From Bacteroidetes bacterium UBA1941 (GTDB lineage Bacteria > Bacteroidota > Bacteroidia > Chitinophagales > LD1), in assembly GCA_002336805.1 (NCBI GenBank), contig DDEZ01000008.1, forward strand, positions 140,887 through 187,601: 46,715 nt of DNA, given 5' to 3'. Under the pieces are notes generated by a model that ran no database searches, was not told where the DNA came from, and saw nothing but the letters and a program-made list of their open reading frames with translations. Position 1 is the first letter of the stretch, and each line of letters begins with the position of its first letter. Shown piece after piece: positions 35,892 to 43,827 of the stretch. The position numbers and the translations under genes were made by a program.

Positions 35892-36200
35892 CTAATCCAT
35901 CATCTCCAGCGCAGCACGCAGCTCTCCTGCCGTCTTCTTATCCCCGGCAGCTGTGGCTTTCTCGATACCGGCCTTATAGAGAGTTTCCGCGGCAGCGGTG
36001 TTGCCAGCTTCCTCCTCTAGTTTGCCATACTGGTAGTAGGTAGCCACATAGTCCGGATGGTCGGTGACCAATCGTTCGAAATAAGGCCTGCTTTCAGCCT
36101 CTTTGCCCTGTGCCAGGTAATCCATGGCGACGGCATATTTCAGGAAGGGGTCACCGGGTGAAACCCGCTCCATCTCTAGTAATTTGGCTAGTCTGTCCAT
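35892..36200 (-). CDS. Small TPR protein
   Basis: Using the ATG at 36198-36200 the protein has 102 residues, with two to three TPRs: 'DPFLKYAVAMDYLAQGKEAESRPYFERLVTDHPDYVATYYQYGKLEEEAGNTAAAETLYKAGIEKA'. It lacks a signal peptide. The frame continues to a TTG at 36245, but that extension would cross the palindromic operator and is unlikely. It is divergent from etfB and shares the intergenic control region. Confidence 0.75.
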   Translation of the reverse strand: MDRLAKLLEMERVSPGDPFLKYAVAMDYLAQGKEAESRPYFERLVTDHPDYVATYYQYGKLEEEAGNTAAAETLYKAGIEKATAAGDKKTAGELRAALEMMD

Positions 36201-36234
36201 GGGTATTTTACCTACCTTTGTTTGATAAACATTT

Positions 36235-36256
36235 TTACCAAACAATCGTTTGGTAA
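36235..36256. promoter_or_regulatory. Palindromic operator upstream of etfB
   Basis: TTACCAAAC (36235-36243), AATC, GTTTGGTAA (36248-36256) is a perfect 9-bp inverted repeat. It covers the -33 element of the etfB promoter, the position expected for a repressor. Size and symmetry fit a TetR-family site; it differs from the GAATG sites at 20378-20496. Confidence 0.65.
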
Positions 36257-36279
36257 TGCAAACTTATTAGATACTTTTG
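36249..36279 (+). promoter_or_regulatory. Promoter of etfB
   Basis: TTTG (36249-36252), 19 nt, TACTTTTG (36272-36279), matching TTTG / TAnnTTTG. The start codon follows 26 nt later at 36306. A second match to the -7 element alone (TACCTTTG, 36213-36220) lies upstream. Confidence 0.75.
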
Positions 36280-36305
36280 ACCCCGCAATTTAAAATTTAA
36301 CAGCA

Positions 36306-37046
36306 ATGAAAATCTTAGTACCGATCAGCAAGGTGCCGGATACTACGTCCAAGATCGCCTTCACTGACAATAACACAAAGTTCGCTACTGACAATGTGCA
36401 GTTTATCATGAACCCTACTGACGAGTGGTATGCCCTGACCCGCGCTATAGAGCTGAAAGAAAAGCTCGGCGGCGAGGTAGTGGCTATCAACGTAGGCCTG
36501 GCAGACAATGAGCAGATCATACGCAAGGCCCTGGCTATCGGCGCAGATACTGCTGTACGTGTAGACCTCGATCCTACTGATGCCTACCAGGTAGCAGTAG
36601 AGATAGCAGCTCACGCCAAGTCTGGTGGCTATGACCTGATCATCACCGGCAAGGAAACCATCGACTACAATAGCTTTGAGGTAGGTGGCATGATAGCCGA
36701 GTCTCTGGAGTGGAATGCAGTAGCCCTCGTGTCTAAGCTGGAAGTAGAAGGCACCAAAGCCCTCGCTACCCGCGATATAGAAGGTGGCACTGAGACCCTG
36801 GAGATCACGCTCCCGGCAGTGATCTGTGCTACCAAGGACCTGGCGGCAGCGCGCATCCCTAATATGAAAGGTATCATGGCTGCCCGTACCAAGCCACTGA
36901 CAGTAGTAGCGGCTACCAGCTCAGAGAAGCTGACCAGCATCGCTGCCTTCACCCTGCCTGACAAGGCCAAGCAGATCAAAATGATAAGCCCTGACAATGT
37001 AGGCGAGCTGGTGAAACTGCTCCACGAAGAAGCCAAGGTGATCTAA
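36306..37046 (+). CDS. etfB: Electron transfer flavoprotein beta subunit
   Basis: The 246-residue protein has the ETF adenine-nucleotide alpha-hydrolase-like fold ('MKILVPISKVPDTTSKI', 'EVVAINVGLADNEQIIRKALAIGAD', 'DLIITGKETIDYNSFEVGGMIAESL') and the beta-subunit signature 'DIEGGTETLEITLPAVICATKDLAAARIPNMKGIMAA'. With EtfA it forms the FAD/AMP-containing heterodimer that takes electrons from acyl-CoA and other dehydrogenases. Promoter and operator lie directly upstream. It is separated from etfA by 126 bp filled with 7-nt-period repeats, an unusual gap for this pair. Confidence 0.97.
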   Translation: MKILVPISKVPDTTSKIAFTDNNTKFATDNVQFIMNPTDEWYALTRAIELKEKLGGEVVAINVGLADNEQIIRKALAIGADTAVRVDLDPTDAYQVAVEIAAHAKSGGYDLIITGKETIDYNSFEVGGMIAESLEWNAVALVSKLEVEGTKALATRDIEGGTETLEITLPAVICATKDLAAARIPNMKGIMAARTKPLTVVAATSSEKLTSIAAFTLPDKAKQIKMISPDNVGELVKLLHEEAKVI

Positions 37047-37053
37047 TCCAGAC

Positions 37054-37137
37054 TATAGACGCTAGACATTAGACTCTAGACAGAGGCAAATACAACTGCA
37101 TTATCTATCGTCTGACGTCTATTATCTAACGTCTCTG
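37054..37137. repeat. Heptad-repeat hairpin between etfB and etfA
   Basis: The 5' arm has four 7-mers of form NNTAGAC in tandem (37054-37081: TATAGAC, GCTAGAC, ATTAGAC, TCTAGAC). The 3' arm has five 7-mers (37103-37137: ATCTATC, GTCTGAC, GTCTATT, ATCTAAC, GTCTCTG) complementary in type. The loop contains GGCAAATACAA (37085-37095), shared with the element after etfA. Confidence 0.8.
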
Positions 37138-37139
37138 AA

Positions 37140-37172
37140 ATCATAAATCAACAATCAAAAATCACAAATACC
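37140..37172 (+). repeat. Tandem 7-mers directly before the etfA start
   Basis: ATCATAA, ATCAACA, ATCAAAA, ATCACAA follow each other with exact 7-nt period (37140-37167) and end in ATACC just before the ATG at 37173. They occupy the place of the ribosome binding site, with no GGAGG-like sequence present, so they may set the translation rate of etfA. Confidence 0.7.
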
Positions 37173-38153
37173 ATGTCAGTATTATCAATCATAGAAGTAT
37201 CTGAAGGCAAAATAAAGAAGACCTCCTACGAGGCTGCATACTATGGCGCTAAGGTGGCTGAGTCTCTCGGCACCGAGGCTGCTGCAGTAGTGCTCGGCAC
37301 TGCCAGCGCAGACGAACTGGCCAACCTGGGTAACTACGGTATCAAGAAAGTACTCCATGCCAATGACGCACGTTTTGACGTGTTTGATAGCAAGGCGCAC
37401 ACTAAGGCTGTAGCCGAGGCCGTAGAGAAGGCCGGTGCCAATGTAGTTGTGTCATCATTCAGCCCAAATGGAAAGCTGCTCGCTCCGCGCCTCTCTGTGA
37501 GGCTGAAGGCTGGCTACGTGCCAGGTGCTAATGCACTACCTACTTTTGAAGGTACGGCACTGCACGCTACCAAGGGTGTCTACTCTGGTAAGGCTAAGGC
37601 TACCTACGCTGTAGCGACTGAGAAGAAAGTGATAGCGGTGAGCCCTAATTCACTGTCTCCTGTCAAGAGTGCTGGTACGGCTGCTGTAGAGGCTTTCTCT
37701 ACGTCTGTATCTGACGCAGACTTCTCTACTGTGGTAAAATCTACCGACAAGGCTGTAGGCGAAATATCACTGCCAGAAGCTGATCTCGTAGTATCTGCCG
37801 GTCGCGGCCTGAAAGGCCCTGAGAACTGGGGTATGATCGAGTCTCTGGCTCACGAGCTGGGTGCGGCTACTGCCTGCTCCCGTCCGGTATCTGACGTAGA
37901 CTGGCGTCCTCACCACGAGCACGTAGGCCAGACAGGTATCACTGTGAAGCCTAACCTCTACATCGCTATCGGTATCTCCGGCGCTATCCAGCACCTGGCT
38001 GGTGTGAACCAGTCTAAGGTGATCGTAGTGATCAACAACGATCCTGAGGCACCATTCTTCAAGGCTGCTGACTACGGTATCGTAGGTGATGCATTCCAGG
38101 TAGTGCCAAAGCTGATCGAAGAGGTGAAGAAGTTTAAGGCTACTGCACACTAA
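37173..38153 (+). CDS. etfA: Electron transfer flavoprotein alpha subunit
   Basis: The 326-residue protein has the N-terminal ETF domain and a C-terminal FAD-binding domain with 'LVVSAGRGLKGPENWGMIESLAHELGAATACSRPVSDVDWRPHHEHVGQTGITVKPNLYIAIGISGAIQHLAGVNQSKVIVVINNDPEAPFFKAADYGIVGD', an unambiguous match. It pairs with EtfB. The segment 'LLAPRLSVRLKAGYVPGANAL' is the usual middle motif. A strong terminator follows at 38194-38226, so the operon is etfB-etfA only. Confidence 0.97.
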   Translation: MSVLSIIEVSEGKIKKTSYEAAYYGAKVAESLGTEAAAVVLGTASADELANLGNYGIKKVLHANDARFDVFDSKAHTKAVAEAVEKAGANVVVSSFSPNGKLLAPRLSVRLKAGYVPGANALPTFEGTALHATKGVYSGKAKATYAVATEKKVIAVSPNSLSPVKSAGTAAVEAFSTSVSDADFSTVVKSTDKAVGEISLPEADLVVSAGRGLKGPENWGMIESLAHELGAATACSRPVSDVDWRPHHEHVGQTGITVKPNLYIAIGISGAIQHLAGVNQSKVIVVINNDPEAPFFKAADYGIVGDAFQVVPKLIEEVKKFKATAH

Positions 38154-38154
38154 G

Positions 38155-38186
38155 AGTCGACAGTCAACAGTCGACGGTAAATACAA
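38155..38186 (+). repeat. Half element: AGTCRAC heptads plus loop, after etfA
   Basis: AGTCGAC, AGTCAAC, AGTCGAC run in tandem (38155-38175) and are followed by GGTAAATACAA (38176-38186), which matches the loop of the etfB-etfA hairpin in 10 of 11 positions. The 3' arm is missing; the etfA terminator begins 8 nt later. Confidence 0.7.
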
Positions 38187-38193
38187 TATCAAG

Positions 38194-38226
38194 GCCCGCT
38201 TCATTAGGTGAAGCGGGCTTTTTTTA
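38194..38226 (+). terminator. Rho-independent terminator of etfBA
   Basis: GCCCGCTTCA (38194-38203) and TGAAGCGGGC (38209-38218) pair perfectly around TTAGG and are followed by eight T (38219-38226). Confidence 0.95.
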
Positions 38227-38282
38227 TTGGCCTTGTGCCAGCATTACACTATCATTGCGATTCACTAAAAAACGTACAACGT

Positions 38283-38984
38283 ATGAAAATCAAATCTCCC
38301 GGGTTTTTCCCCTTTCTGCTGATCTCTTTTTCTCTTATTATCGGCTCTTGCAAAAAAACGGTAGAAGACCAGTGCGCCGTCTCTGATCAGACGACCAAGA
38401 GTATCACTACCAATACTGCTACCCTGCATTGGCATGGCACAGTACCACCCTATGGCCTGCAATATCGCAAAACAGGCACAAGCACCTGGACAAGTTCCTT
38501 TAGTCCAGATGACTCTCTCCAGCTGAGAAGCCTGGCACCTAGCACGAGCTACGAGTGGCAGGTAAAATCTGCCTGCGGGTCAAACTTCTCATCCAGCACC
38601 ACCTTCACTACCAATGGCTGCGATCCGGGCTATGAAGGCGCAAACTGCAGTACCGAGACCAGGGCAAAATACCTCGGTACGTTTTACGGCAATGAGGTAT
38701 GCACGATAGGCACAGATAATTACCCACTGACTGTATCGGCTTCTTCCACAGGCATATTAAAGGTGTATTTTACGAATATTTACAATCAGCCGTTTCAGGT
38801 AGAGGGTACACTGAGTGATTCTACCTTTACGATCCCTACACAGTCTGTAGGCAGTGCAGGATCTATGCTCAGCGGCACTGGCTCCTTTCATACAGGTGGT
38901 GGTATGGTCACCATGGCTTTGACATATACCATTACACCGACCACTGGCTCGCCAAATACATGCACCTATACTGGTACACATTGA
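38283..38984 (+). CDS. Lipoprotein with fibronectin type III-like domain
   Basis: From the ATG at 38283 the protein has 233 residues. A lipoprotein signal ends in LIIGSCKK. A fibronectin type III-like domain follows ('TTNTATLHWHGTVPPYGLQYRKTGTSTWTSSFSPDDSLQLRSLAPSTSYEWQVKSACG'), then an EGF-like linker 'CDPGYEGANCSTETRAKYLGTFYGNEVC' and a beta-barrel-like C-terminal domain often seen in Bacteroidota lipoproteins. It is expected on the outer membrane. The function is unknown. The longer frame from 38208 overlaps the etfA terminator and is rejected. Confidence 0.8.
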   Translation: MKIKSPGFFPFLLISFSLIIGSCKKTVEDQCAVSDQTTKSITTNTATLHWHGTVPPYGLQYRKTGTSTWTSSFSPDDSLQLRSLAPSTSYEWQVKSACGSNFSSSTTFTTNGCDPGYEGANCSTETRAKYLGTFYGNEVCTIGTDNYPLTVSASSTGILKVYFTNIYNQPFQVEGTLSDSTFTIPTQSVGSAGSMLSGTGSFHTGGGMVTMALTYTITPTTGSPNTCTYTGTH

Positions 38985-39005
38985 TCATACCGCACATTAT
39001 TCCAG

Positions 39006-39036
39006 AGGCCATTCCGCGATCGGGATGGCCTTTTTT
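39006..39036 (+). terminator. Rho-independent terminator of the lipoprotein gene
   Basis: AGGCCATTCC (39006-39015) pairs with GGGATGGCCT (39022-39031), one G-U pair, followed by T to 39036. Confidence 0.9.
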
Positions 39037-39162
39037 ATGACAAAAAGAAGAATCAATGCCATAGCTTGGCTGAAAGAAAAAATATGCTCGTTTAGTTAGC
39101 CTTCCTTACCATATTTATTCTCTAACTTTAATGCTCTGTTTCACTCATCAACTCACACTACC

Positions 39163-39978
39163 ATGTCCGTACAAAAAGAGATCAAGCGCGTCACGACTCA
39201 GACACTCCATGACTTTAAGGTAAAAGGCACCAAGATCGCGATGCTGACCTCTTATGATTTCTCCATGGCGGGTATCGTAGACCAGGCGGGCATAGATGTG
39301 ATACTGGTCGGTGACTCTGCCAGTAATGTAATGGCAGGTCATGAGACCACGCTGCCCATCACACTGGACCAGATGATCTATCACGCATCGTCAGTGGTCC
39401 GTGCAGTGCAGAGAGCTTTAGTAGTAGTAGATCTGCCCTTTGGCTCCTATCAGGGCAACTCGCGTATGGCGCTCGACTCATCCATCCGCATCATGAAAGA
39501 ATCCGGTGCGCACGCTGTGAAGCTGGAAGGCGGCAGCGAGATACGTGAGTCTATAGAGCGTATCCTCACTGCTGGCATCCCCGTCATGGGCCACCTCGGT
39601 CTGACACCACAGTCTATCTACAAGTTTGGCACCTACAACGTGCGTGCAAAGGAAGAAGCCGAGGCACAAAAACTGAAAGAAGATGCGCTGCTGCTGGAGA
39701 AGATAGGCTGCTTTGCTATAGTACTGGAGAAGATCCCTGCTAAGCTCGCCAAGGATGTCTCTACCAGCCTCCACATACCTACCATAGGCATAGGTGCCGG
39801 CCCTGAGACGGATGGGCAGGTACTCGTACTGCATGATATGCTCGGCATCAATAAGGAGTTCCGCCCGCGCTTTGTGCGTCGCTATGCAGAGCTTGCAGAT
39901 GTGATGCACAATGCTGTATCATCCTACATAGCAGATGTCAAGAGCAGGGATTTCCCTAACTCGGGAGAGATGTATTAA
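39163..39978 (+). CDS. panB: 3-methyl-2-oxobutanoate hydroxymethyltransferase
   Basis: The 271-residue protein matches PanB throughout: 'KIAMLTSYDFSMAGIVDQAGIDVILVGDSASNVMAGHETTLPITLDQMIYHASSVVRAVQRALVVVDLPFGSYQ', 'AVKLEGG', 'GIPVMGHLGLTPQSIYKFGTYNVRAK' and 'IGIGAGPETDGQVLVLHDMLG'. It transfers a hydroxymethyl group from methylene-tetrahydrofolate to ketoisovalerate, the first committed step of pantothenate and CoA synthesis. Length is normal. No other pan gene is nearby. No clear promoter is visible in the 180 bp upstream. Confidence 0.97.
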   Translation: MSVQKEIKRVTTQTLHDFKVKGTKIAMLTSYDFSMAGIVDQAGIDVILVGDSASNVMAGHETTLPITLDQMIYHASSVVRAVQRALVVVDLPFGSYQGNSRMALDSSIRIMKESGAHAVKLEGGSEIRESIERILTAGIPVMGHLGLTPQSIYKFGTYNVRAKEEAEAQKLKEDALLLEKIGCFAIVLEKIPAKLAKDVSTSLHIPTIGIGAGPETDGQVLVLHDMLGINKEFRPRFVRRYAELADVMHNAVSSYIADVKSRDFPNSGEMY

Positions 39979-40046
39979 ACCCCATTCTGAGGCAATTTTC
40001 ACGAGGCGCACTGTCAATATCCATCAGGCTTTGCGGGGATAACTTA

Positions 40047-40078
40047 TTTGGGCAATGCAGGCGTAAATCCTATTTTTG
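40047..40078 (+). promoter_or_regulatory. Promoter of the adhesin/PorP/OmpA operon
   Basis: TTTG (40047-40050), 20 nt, TATTTTTG (40071-40078), an exact match to TTTG / TAnnTTTG. The predicted start lies close to the ATG at 40097, so the leader is very short. Confidence 0.75.
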
Positions 40079-40096
40079 GCAGTCATAATACTGCTC

Positions 40097-42814
40097 ATGA
40101 AACTACGCAACCCGGCCTGCAAAGGCCTGTTTCTCCGAAAGCTACTTTTACTCTCCAGCATATTCCTTTATATCACCACTGCACAGGCGCAGTGCCCGCT
40201 GCCGTATGCACAGCCAGACGTGGTCAATACCTACCGCAATGTAGCAGCATCTACAGTGGTCACGGCCAATGACAGGACGTCCTTTAGCAATACTACACCG
40301 CTGGCACCAGCCTCTCTCACTGTCTCTGCAGCACCGGCACATGGTACGACCACCGTGGTCAATGACTCCACCATCCTATACACACCTGCTACAGGCTACA
40401 CGGGTATCGACTTTTATACCTACACGGTATGCAATGCCTGCGGCAACTGCGCCCAGGGCAATGTGACCATCAATGTAAGCATCTACTGCCCTGCTCCTAT
40501 CACTGTAGCTGACAGCTATACCGTGTACAATGACAGAGCCAATACGCTCCAGGTCACTGCCAATGACACTAATACCACAGGAGGCCCGCTCACGGTGAGC
40601 ATCATACGCCAACCTGCACACGGCACGGCATCGGGCTCCGGCAGCAGCGTGATCTACCAGGGCAATGGTACCTATACCGGTGCAGATACTGTAGGCTACC
40701 GAGTGTGCGATACCTGCCCATCTGCAGCCTGTGATACGGGCTATGTCTACCTCACGCTCGTAGCCTGTGCGCCGGTATCGGCTGCTACTGATCGTGATAC
40801 TATGATACAGGGGGCTACGGTAGCCCTGGACCTCACTGCCAATGACCAGAATACCACCGGCTATGGCGCCTCTGTAGTGACACTGCTGAGCGGCTCACAC
40901 CTCGGCGGCACTATCTCTCTGAGTGGCCATACGCTGACGTACAGAGCATCCGGTAGCCTGTCAGGTATAGACTCTATACGCTACCGTGTGTGTACCGACT
41001 GCGGCTGTGACAGTGCCTGGGCTATCCTGACGGTGAATGCCGCACCATGTACGCGCCCTACAGCCCTGGCGGATAATGAATACGCAGGCTACTCTATCAC
41101 CTGCTCCAGCAGCTATGATGTACTGGGCAATGACAACCTGCCTCCGGGTGGTGGCAATGTGACAGTCACCATCGTAGCACAGCCCGGATTTGGTACCGCT
41201 ACGGTGGTCAATAACAGGGTGGTCTATACCTGCACAGACTCTACACGTGTCAGCCAGATAGACCTCATACGCTACTCCGTGTGCAATGCCTGCCTATGCG
41301 ATACGGGCATCGTAGCAGTACATATAGCCAACTATACCTGCAATGGCCGCAACCCTGTGATCAATCCTGACTCCGGCTATGTCTGCAGAAACTATCCGGT
41401 ACAGGTCAATGTAACTGCCAATGATGCAGACCCCGAGGGCACGGGCATACGCCTGGACACGATCGTAGGCCAGGCGCAGCATGGCATAGCACGCAAGGTG
41501 AATGCAACGACCGTATCCTATACGCCTGCGGCCAACTATACGGGGCCGGACTTCTTCGTATACCGCGCCTGTGACCAGGGCACGCCGAGCCTCTGCAATA
41601 TAGCCCGCGTAGATATCGTGGTGAATGACTGCAACAGCGCACCGGTGATACTCAGCTCTGCCGGCACTCCTACCGATACTGTGCAGCTCACACTCTACGA
41701 AGATTCCTTTGCCACCTATTGCTTTCACTACCTGCAGGCAGATAGCCCGTATGTGTATATAGCCAGTATAGGACCATCTATAGACACTATCAGGCCTACC
41801 GCAGGCTCTGCTACCCTGGGCACCTCTCCATGCGTGTATATCGCTCCGCCGTACCAGTTCAGGTTTGGAGAGCAGGTGCAGGTGGTGATCTGTAATGTCT
41901 ACCCGCTGTGCGATACGGTAAATCTGATCATCAACGTGGTCAAGATCAACCATCACCCGCATGCCAATCCTGACTCTGCCGGCTATACAGGCACCGCCTG
42001 CCTACCAATCAATGTGCTGCGCAATGACCTGGATGATGATATAGGCGACCATATGACCATCACCGCCTGGGATACGCTCACAGCTCACGGAGGCCATGTG
42101 ACACTCAGCGGCGATAGCTCTCTCTGCTACCTGCCCTCAGGCGCCTATGCAGGGCTCGACACCTTCCACTATACCATATGCGATAGCAGCAATACCTGCG
42201 CCAGCACCTACGTGATAGTGAGCGTACCTGCTGTGGTGCGGCCTGACCATGCCGCCACCATACAGGACATGCCTGTACACATAGATGTGCGTGCCAATGA
42301 CACCTACCTGCCCGGCCAGTATATCACCCTCTGCTCGCAGCCGGCTCACGGCCATGCTGCGCTGGATAGCACAGGCACCATCACCTATGCACCTGACAAG
42401 GACTTCCCATCCAGCCCGCTGGACAAGGATACCACGCCGGGCATAGATTCCTTCTGCTATACACTGTGCAGCGTGATAGGCGGCGATACGATATGCGCCA
42501 GTGCCGAGGTGACCATCACGGTAGAGGCCAAAGCAAAATTCTATTTGCCGCAGGGTATATCTCCGAATGGCGATAATGTGAATGACAAGTTTATGATCAC
42601 AGGAGCTGAAGAGCTGCCTAAGTCGCAGCTGCTCGTATTCAACCGCTATGGCGATGAGGTATGGAGAAATGAAAGCGATGGCTATCAGAATGACTTTGAC
42701 GGTACGTGGAAGAAGAACGGGCAGCCACTGCCTGATATGACCTACTGGTATGTATTCAAATACAATGATGGCGTGCACCAGGACCGTATGGGCTACATCG
42801 TCATAGAGCGCTAA
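40097..42814 (+). CDS. Large Ig/cadherin-like surface protein with CHU_C T9SS type B domain
   Basis: From the ATG at 40097 the protein has 905 residues: a signal peptide ending 'YITTAQAQ', then about eight Ig/cadherin-like repeats of 90-100 residues with the pattern 'V.ANDT.......V.I..QP.HGTA......I.YTP...YTG.D...Y..CD....C', many holding cysteine pairs. The last 90 residues ('FYLPQGISPNGDNVNDKFMITGAEELPKSQLLVFNRYGDEVWRN...FDGTWKKNGQPLPDMTYWYVFKY') form the gliding-motility-associated C-terminal (CHU_C, type B) sorting domain. It is exported by T9SS and usually held by a PorP/SprF partner, encoded next. It is an adhesin candidate and a possible acceptor for the TMTC-like transferases (inference). 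Confidence 0.88.
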   Translation: MKLRNPACKGLFLRKLLLLSSIFLYITTAQAQCPLPYAQPDVVNTYRNVAASTVVTANDRTSFSNTTPLAPASLTVSAAPAHGTTTVVNDSTILYTPATGYTGIDFYTYTVCNACGNCAQGNVTINVSIYCPAPITVADSYTVYNDRANTLQVTANDTNTTGGPLTVSIIRQPAHGTASGSGSSVIYQGNGTYTGADTVGYRVCDTCPSAACDTGYVYLTLVACAPVSAATDRDTMIQGATVALDLTANDQNTTGYGASVVTLLSGSHLGGTISLSGHTLTYRASGSLSGIDSIRYRVCTDCGCDSAWAILTVNAAPCTRPTALADNEYAGYSITCSSSYDVLGNDNLPPGGGNVTVTIVAQPGFGTATVVNNRVVYTCTDSTRVSQIDLIRYSVCNACLCDTGIVAVHIANYTCNGRNPVINPDSGYVCRNYPVQVNVTANDADPEGTGIRLDTIVGQAQHGIARKVNATTVSYTPAANYTGPDFFVYRACDQGTPSLCNIARVDIVVNDCNSAPVILSSAGTPTDTVQLTLYEDSFATYCFHYLQADSPYVYIASIGPSIDTIRPTAGSATLGTSPCVYIAPPYQFRFGEQVQVVICNVYPLCDTVNLIINVVKINHHPHANPDSAGYTGTACLPINVLRNDLDDDIGDHMTITAWDTLTAHGGHVTLSGDSSLCYLPSGAYAGLDTFHYTICDSSNTCASTYVIVSVPAVVRPDHAATIQDMPVHIDVRANDTYLPGQYITLCSQPAHGHAALDSTGTITYAPDKDFPSSPLDKDTTPGIDSFCYTLCSVIGGDTICASAEVTITVEAKAKFYLPQGISPNGDNVNDKFMITGAEELPKSQLLVFNRYGDEVWRNESDGYQNDFDGTWKKNGQPLPDMTYWYVFKYNDGVHQDRMGYIVIER

Positions 42815-42850
42815 AAACCACCTTTACCCAAACTCAACCGACTATAAAGC

Positions 42851-43792
42851 ATGAGAAAAATATTGATCCTCCTGGCGCTGCTCACCTCACTGGCCACTCA
42901 GGCACAGCAGGACCCGCAGCATACCATGTACCGGTTCAACGGGCTGATATACAACCCCGCCTATGCCGGCAGCCGAGATGCGCTGAGCCTGGCCGCCATC
43001 TACCGCTGGCAGTGGGTGAATATCGAGGGCTCGCCGCAGACGGCCTCCTTTGGCATACACTCTCCGCTGAAAAATGACCACATCGCCCTTGGTTTCAACT
43101 TTGTGGCAGACAGGTACAGCGTGGTACACAATGACCGCATAGAGGGCGACTTTGCCTATCGTATCCATCTGGGCAAGAAGAAGAAGGTCAAGATGTCATT
43201 TGGCATAGGCGTGAGCGCTACCAATGTACGCGCAGCACTGACCGATGTGGGCCTCACACAAGGCCAGGATGCCAAGTTTCAAAACAATGTAAACCTGTGG
43301 CTGCCCAATATCTCTGCCGGCATCTATATCTATAGCCAGAAGTTCTTTGTAGGCATAGCAGTACCGCAGATCCTGAGCAACTCGCTGACCCAAAAAGGTA
43401 AGGTATGGGAGCGCAGCATAGACAGCGCTCATCAGTATACCAGCATCTACGCTACGGGTGGCTACGTGTTTGACCTGGGCCGCAAGATCAAATTTGCACC
43501 ATCTGTGATGATCAAGTATGTGCCAAAGTTTGCACCGGTCAGCATGGACTTCAATGCCAACTTTATCTTCGTAGACCGCGTGTGGCTGGGCATCAGCTAC
43601 AGGCTGTCCAATTCGTACGGCTTCATGGCTGCGGTCAATATCACCCGCCAGCTGCGCGTAGGCTATGCCTATGACCTGACCGTGACGCCAATGTCGCATT
43701 TCACCACCGGCTCGCATGAGGTCATGGCTGGTTTTGACTTTGATTTCAGAAACAGAAAGATGGTCAACCCACGCTACGTACGCTACTTCTAA
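42851..43792 (+). CDS. PorP/SprF family outer-membrane protein
   Basis: The 313-residue protein has a signal peptide (MRKILILLALLTSLATQAQ) and the family start 'QDPQHTMYRFNGLIYNPAYAGSRDALSLAAIYRWQWVNIEGSPQTASFGIHSPL', followed by amphipathic strands of a beta-barrel of about 14 strands. PorP/SprF proteins act with T9SS type B substrates and anchor or help secrete them. It lies 36 bp after the CHU_C adhesin gene and 35 bp before the OmpA-like gene, the usual order of such operons. Partnership with the adjacent adhesin is inferred from this order. Confidence 0.92.
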   Translation: MRKILILLALLTSLATQAQQDPQHTMYRFNGLIYNPAYAGSRDALSLAAIYRWQWVNIEGSPQTASFGIHSPLKNDHIALGFNFVADRYSVVHNDRIEGDFAYRIHLGKKKKVKMSFGIGVSATNVRAALTDVGLTQGQDAKFQNNVNLWLPNISAGIYIYSQKFFVGIAVPQILSNSLTQKGKVWERSIDSAHQYTSIYATGGYVFDLGRKIKFAPSVMIKYVPKFAPVSMDFNANFIFVDRVWLGISYRLSNSYGFMAAVNITRQLRVGYAYDLTVTPMSHFTTGSHEVMAGFDFDFRNRKMVNPRYVRYF

Positions 43793-43827
43793 ACCCACAC
43801 CCTCACCACACCGAAAATCTGAGCAAG

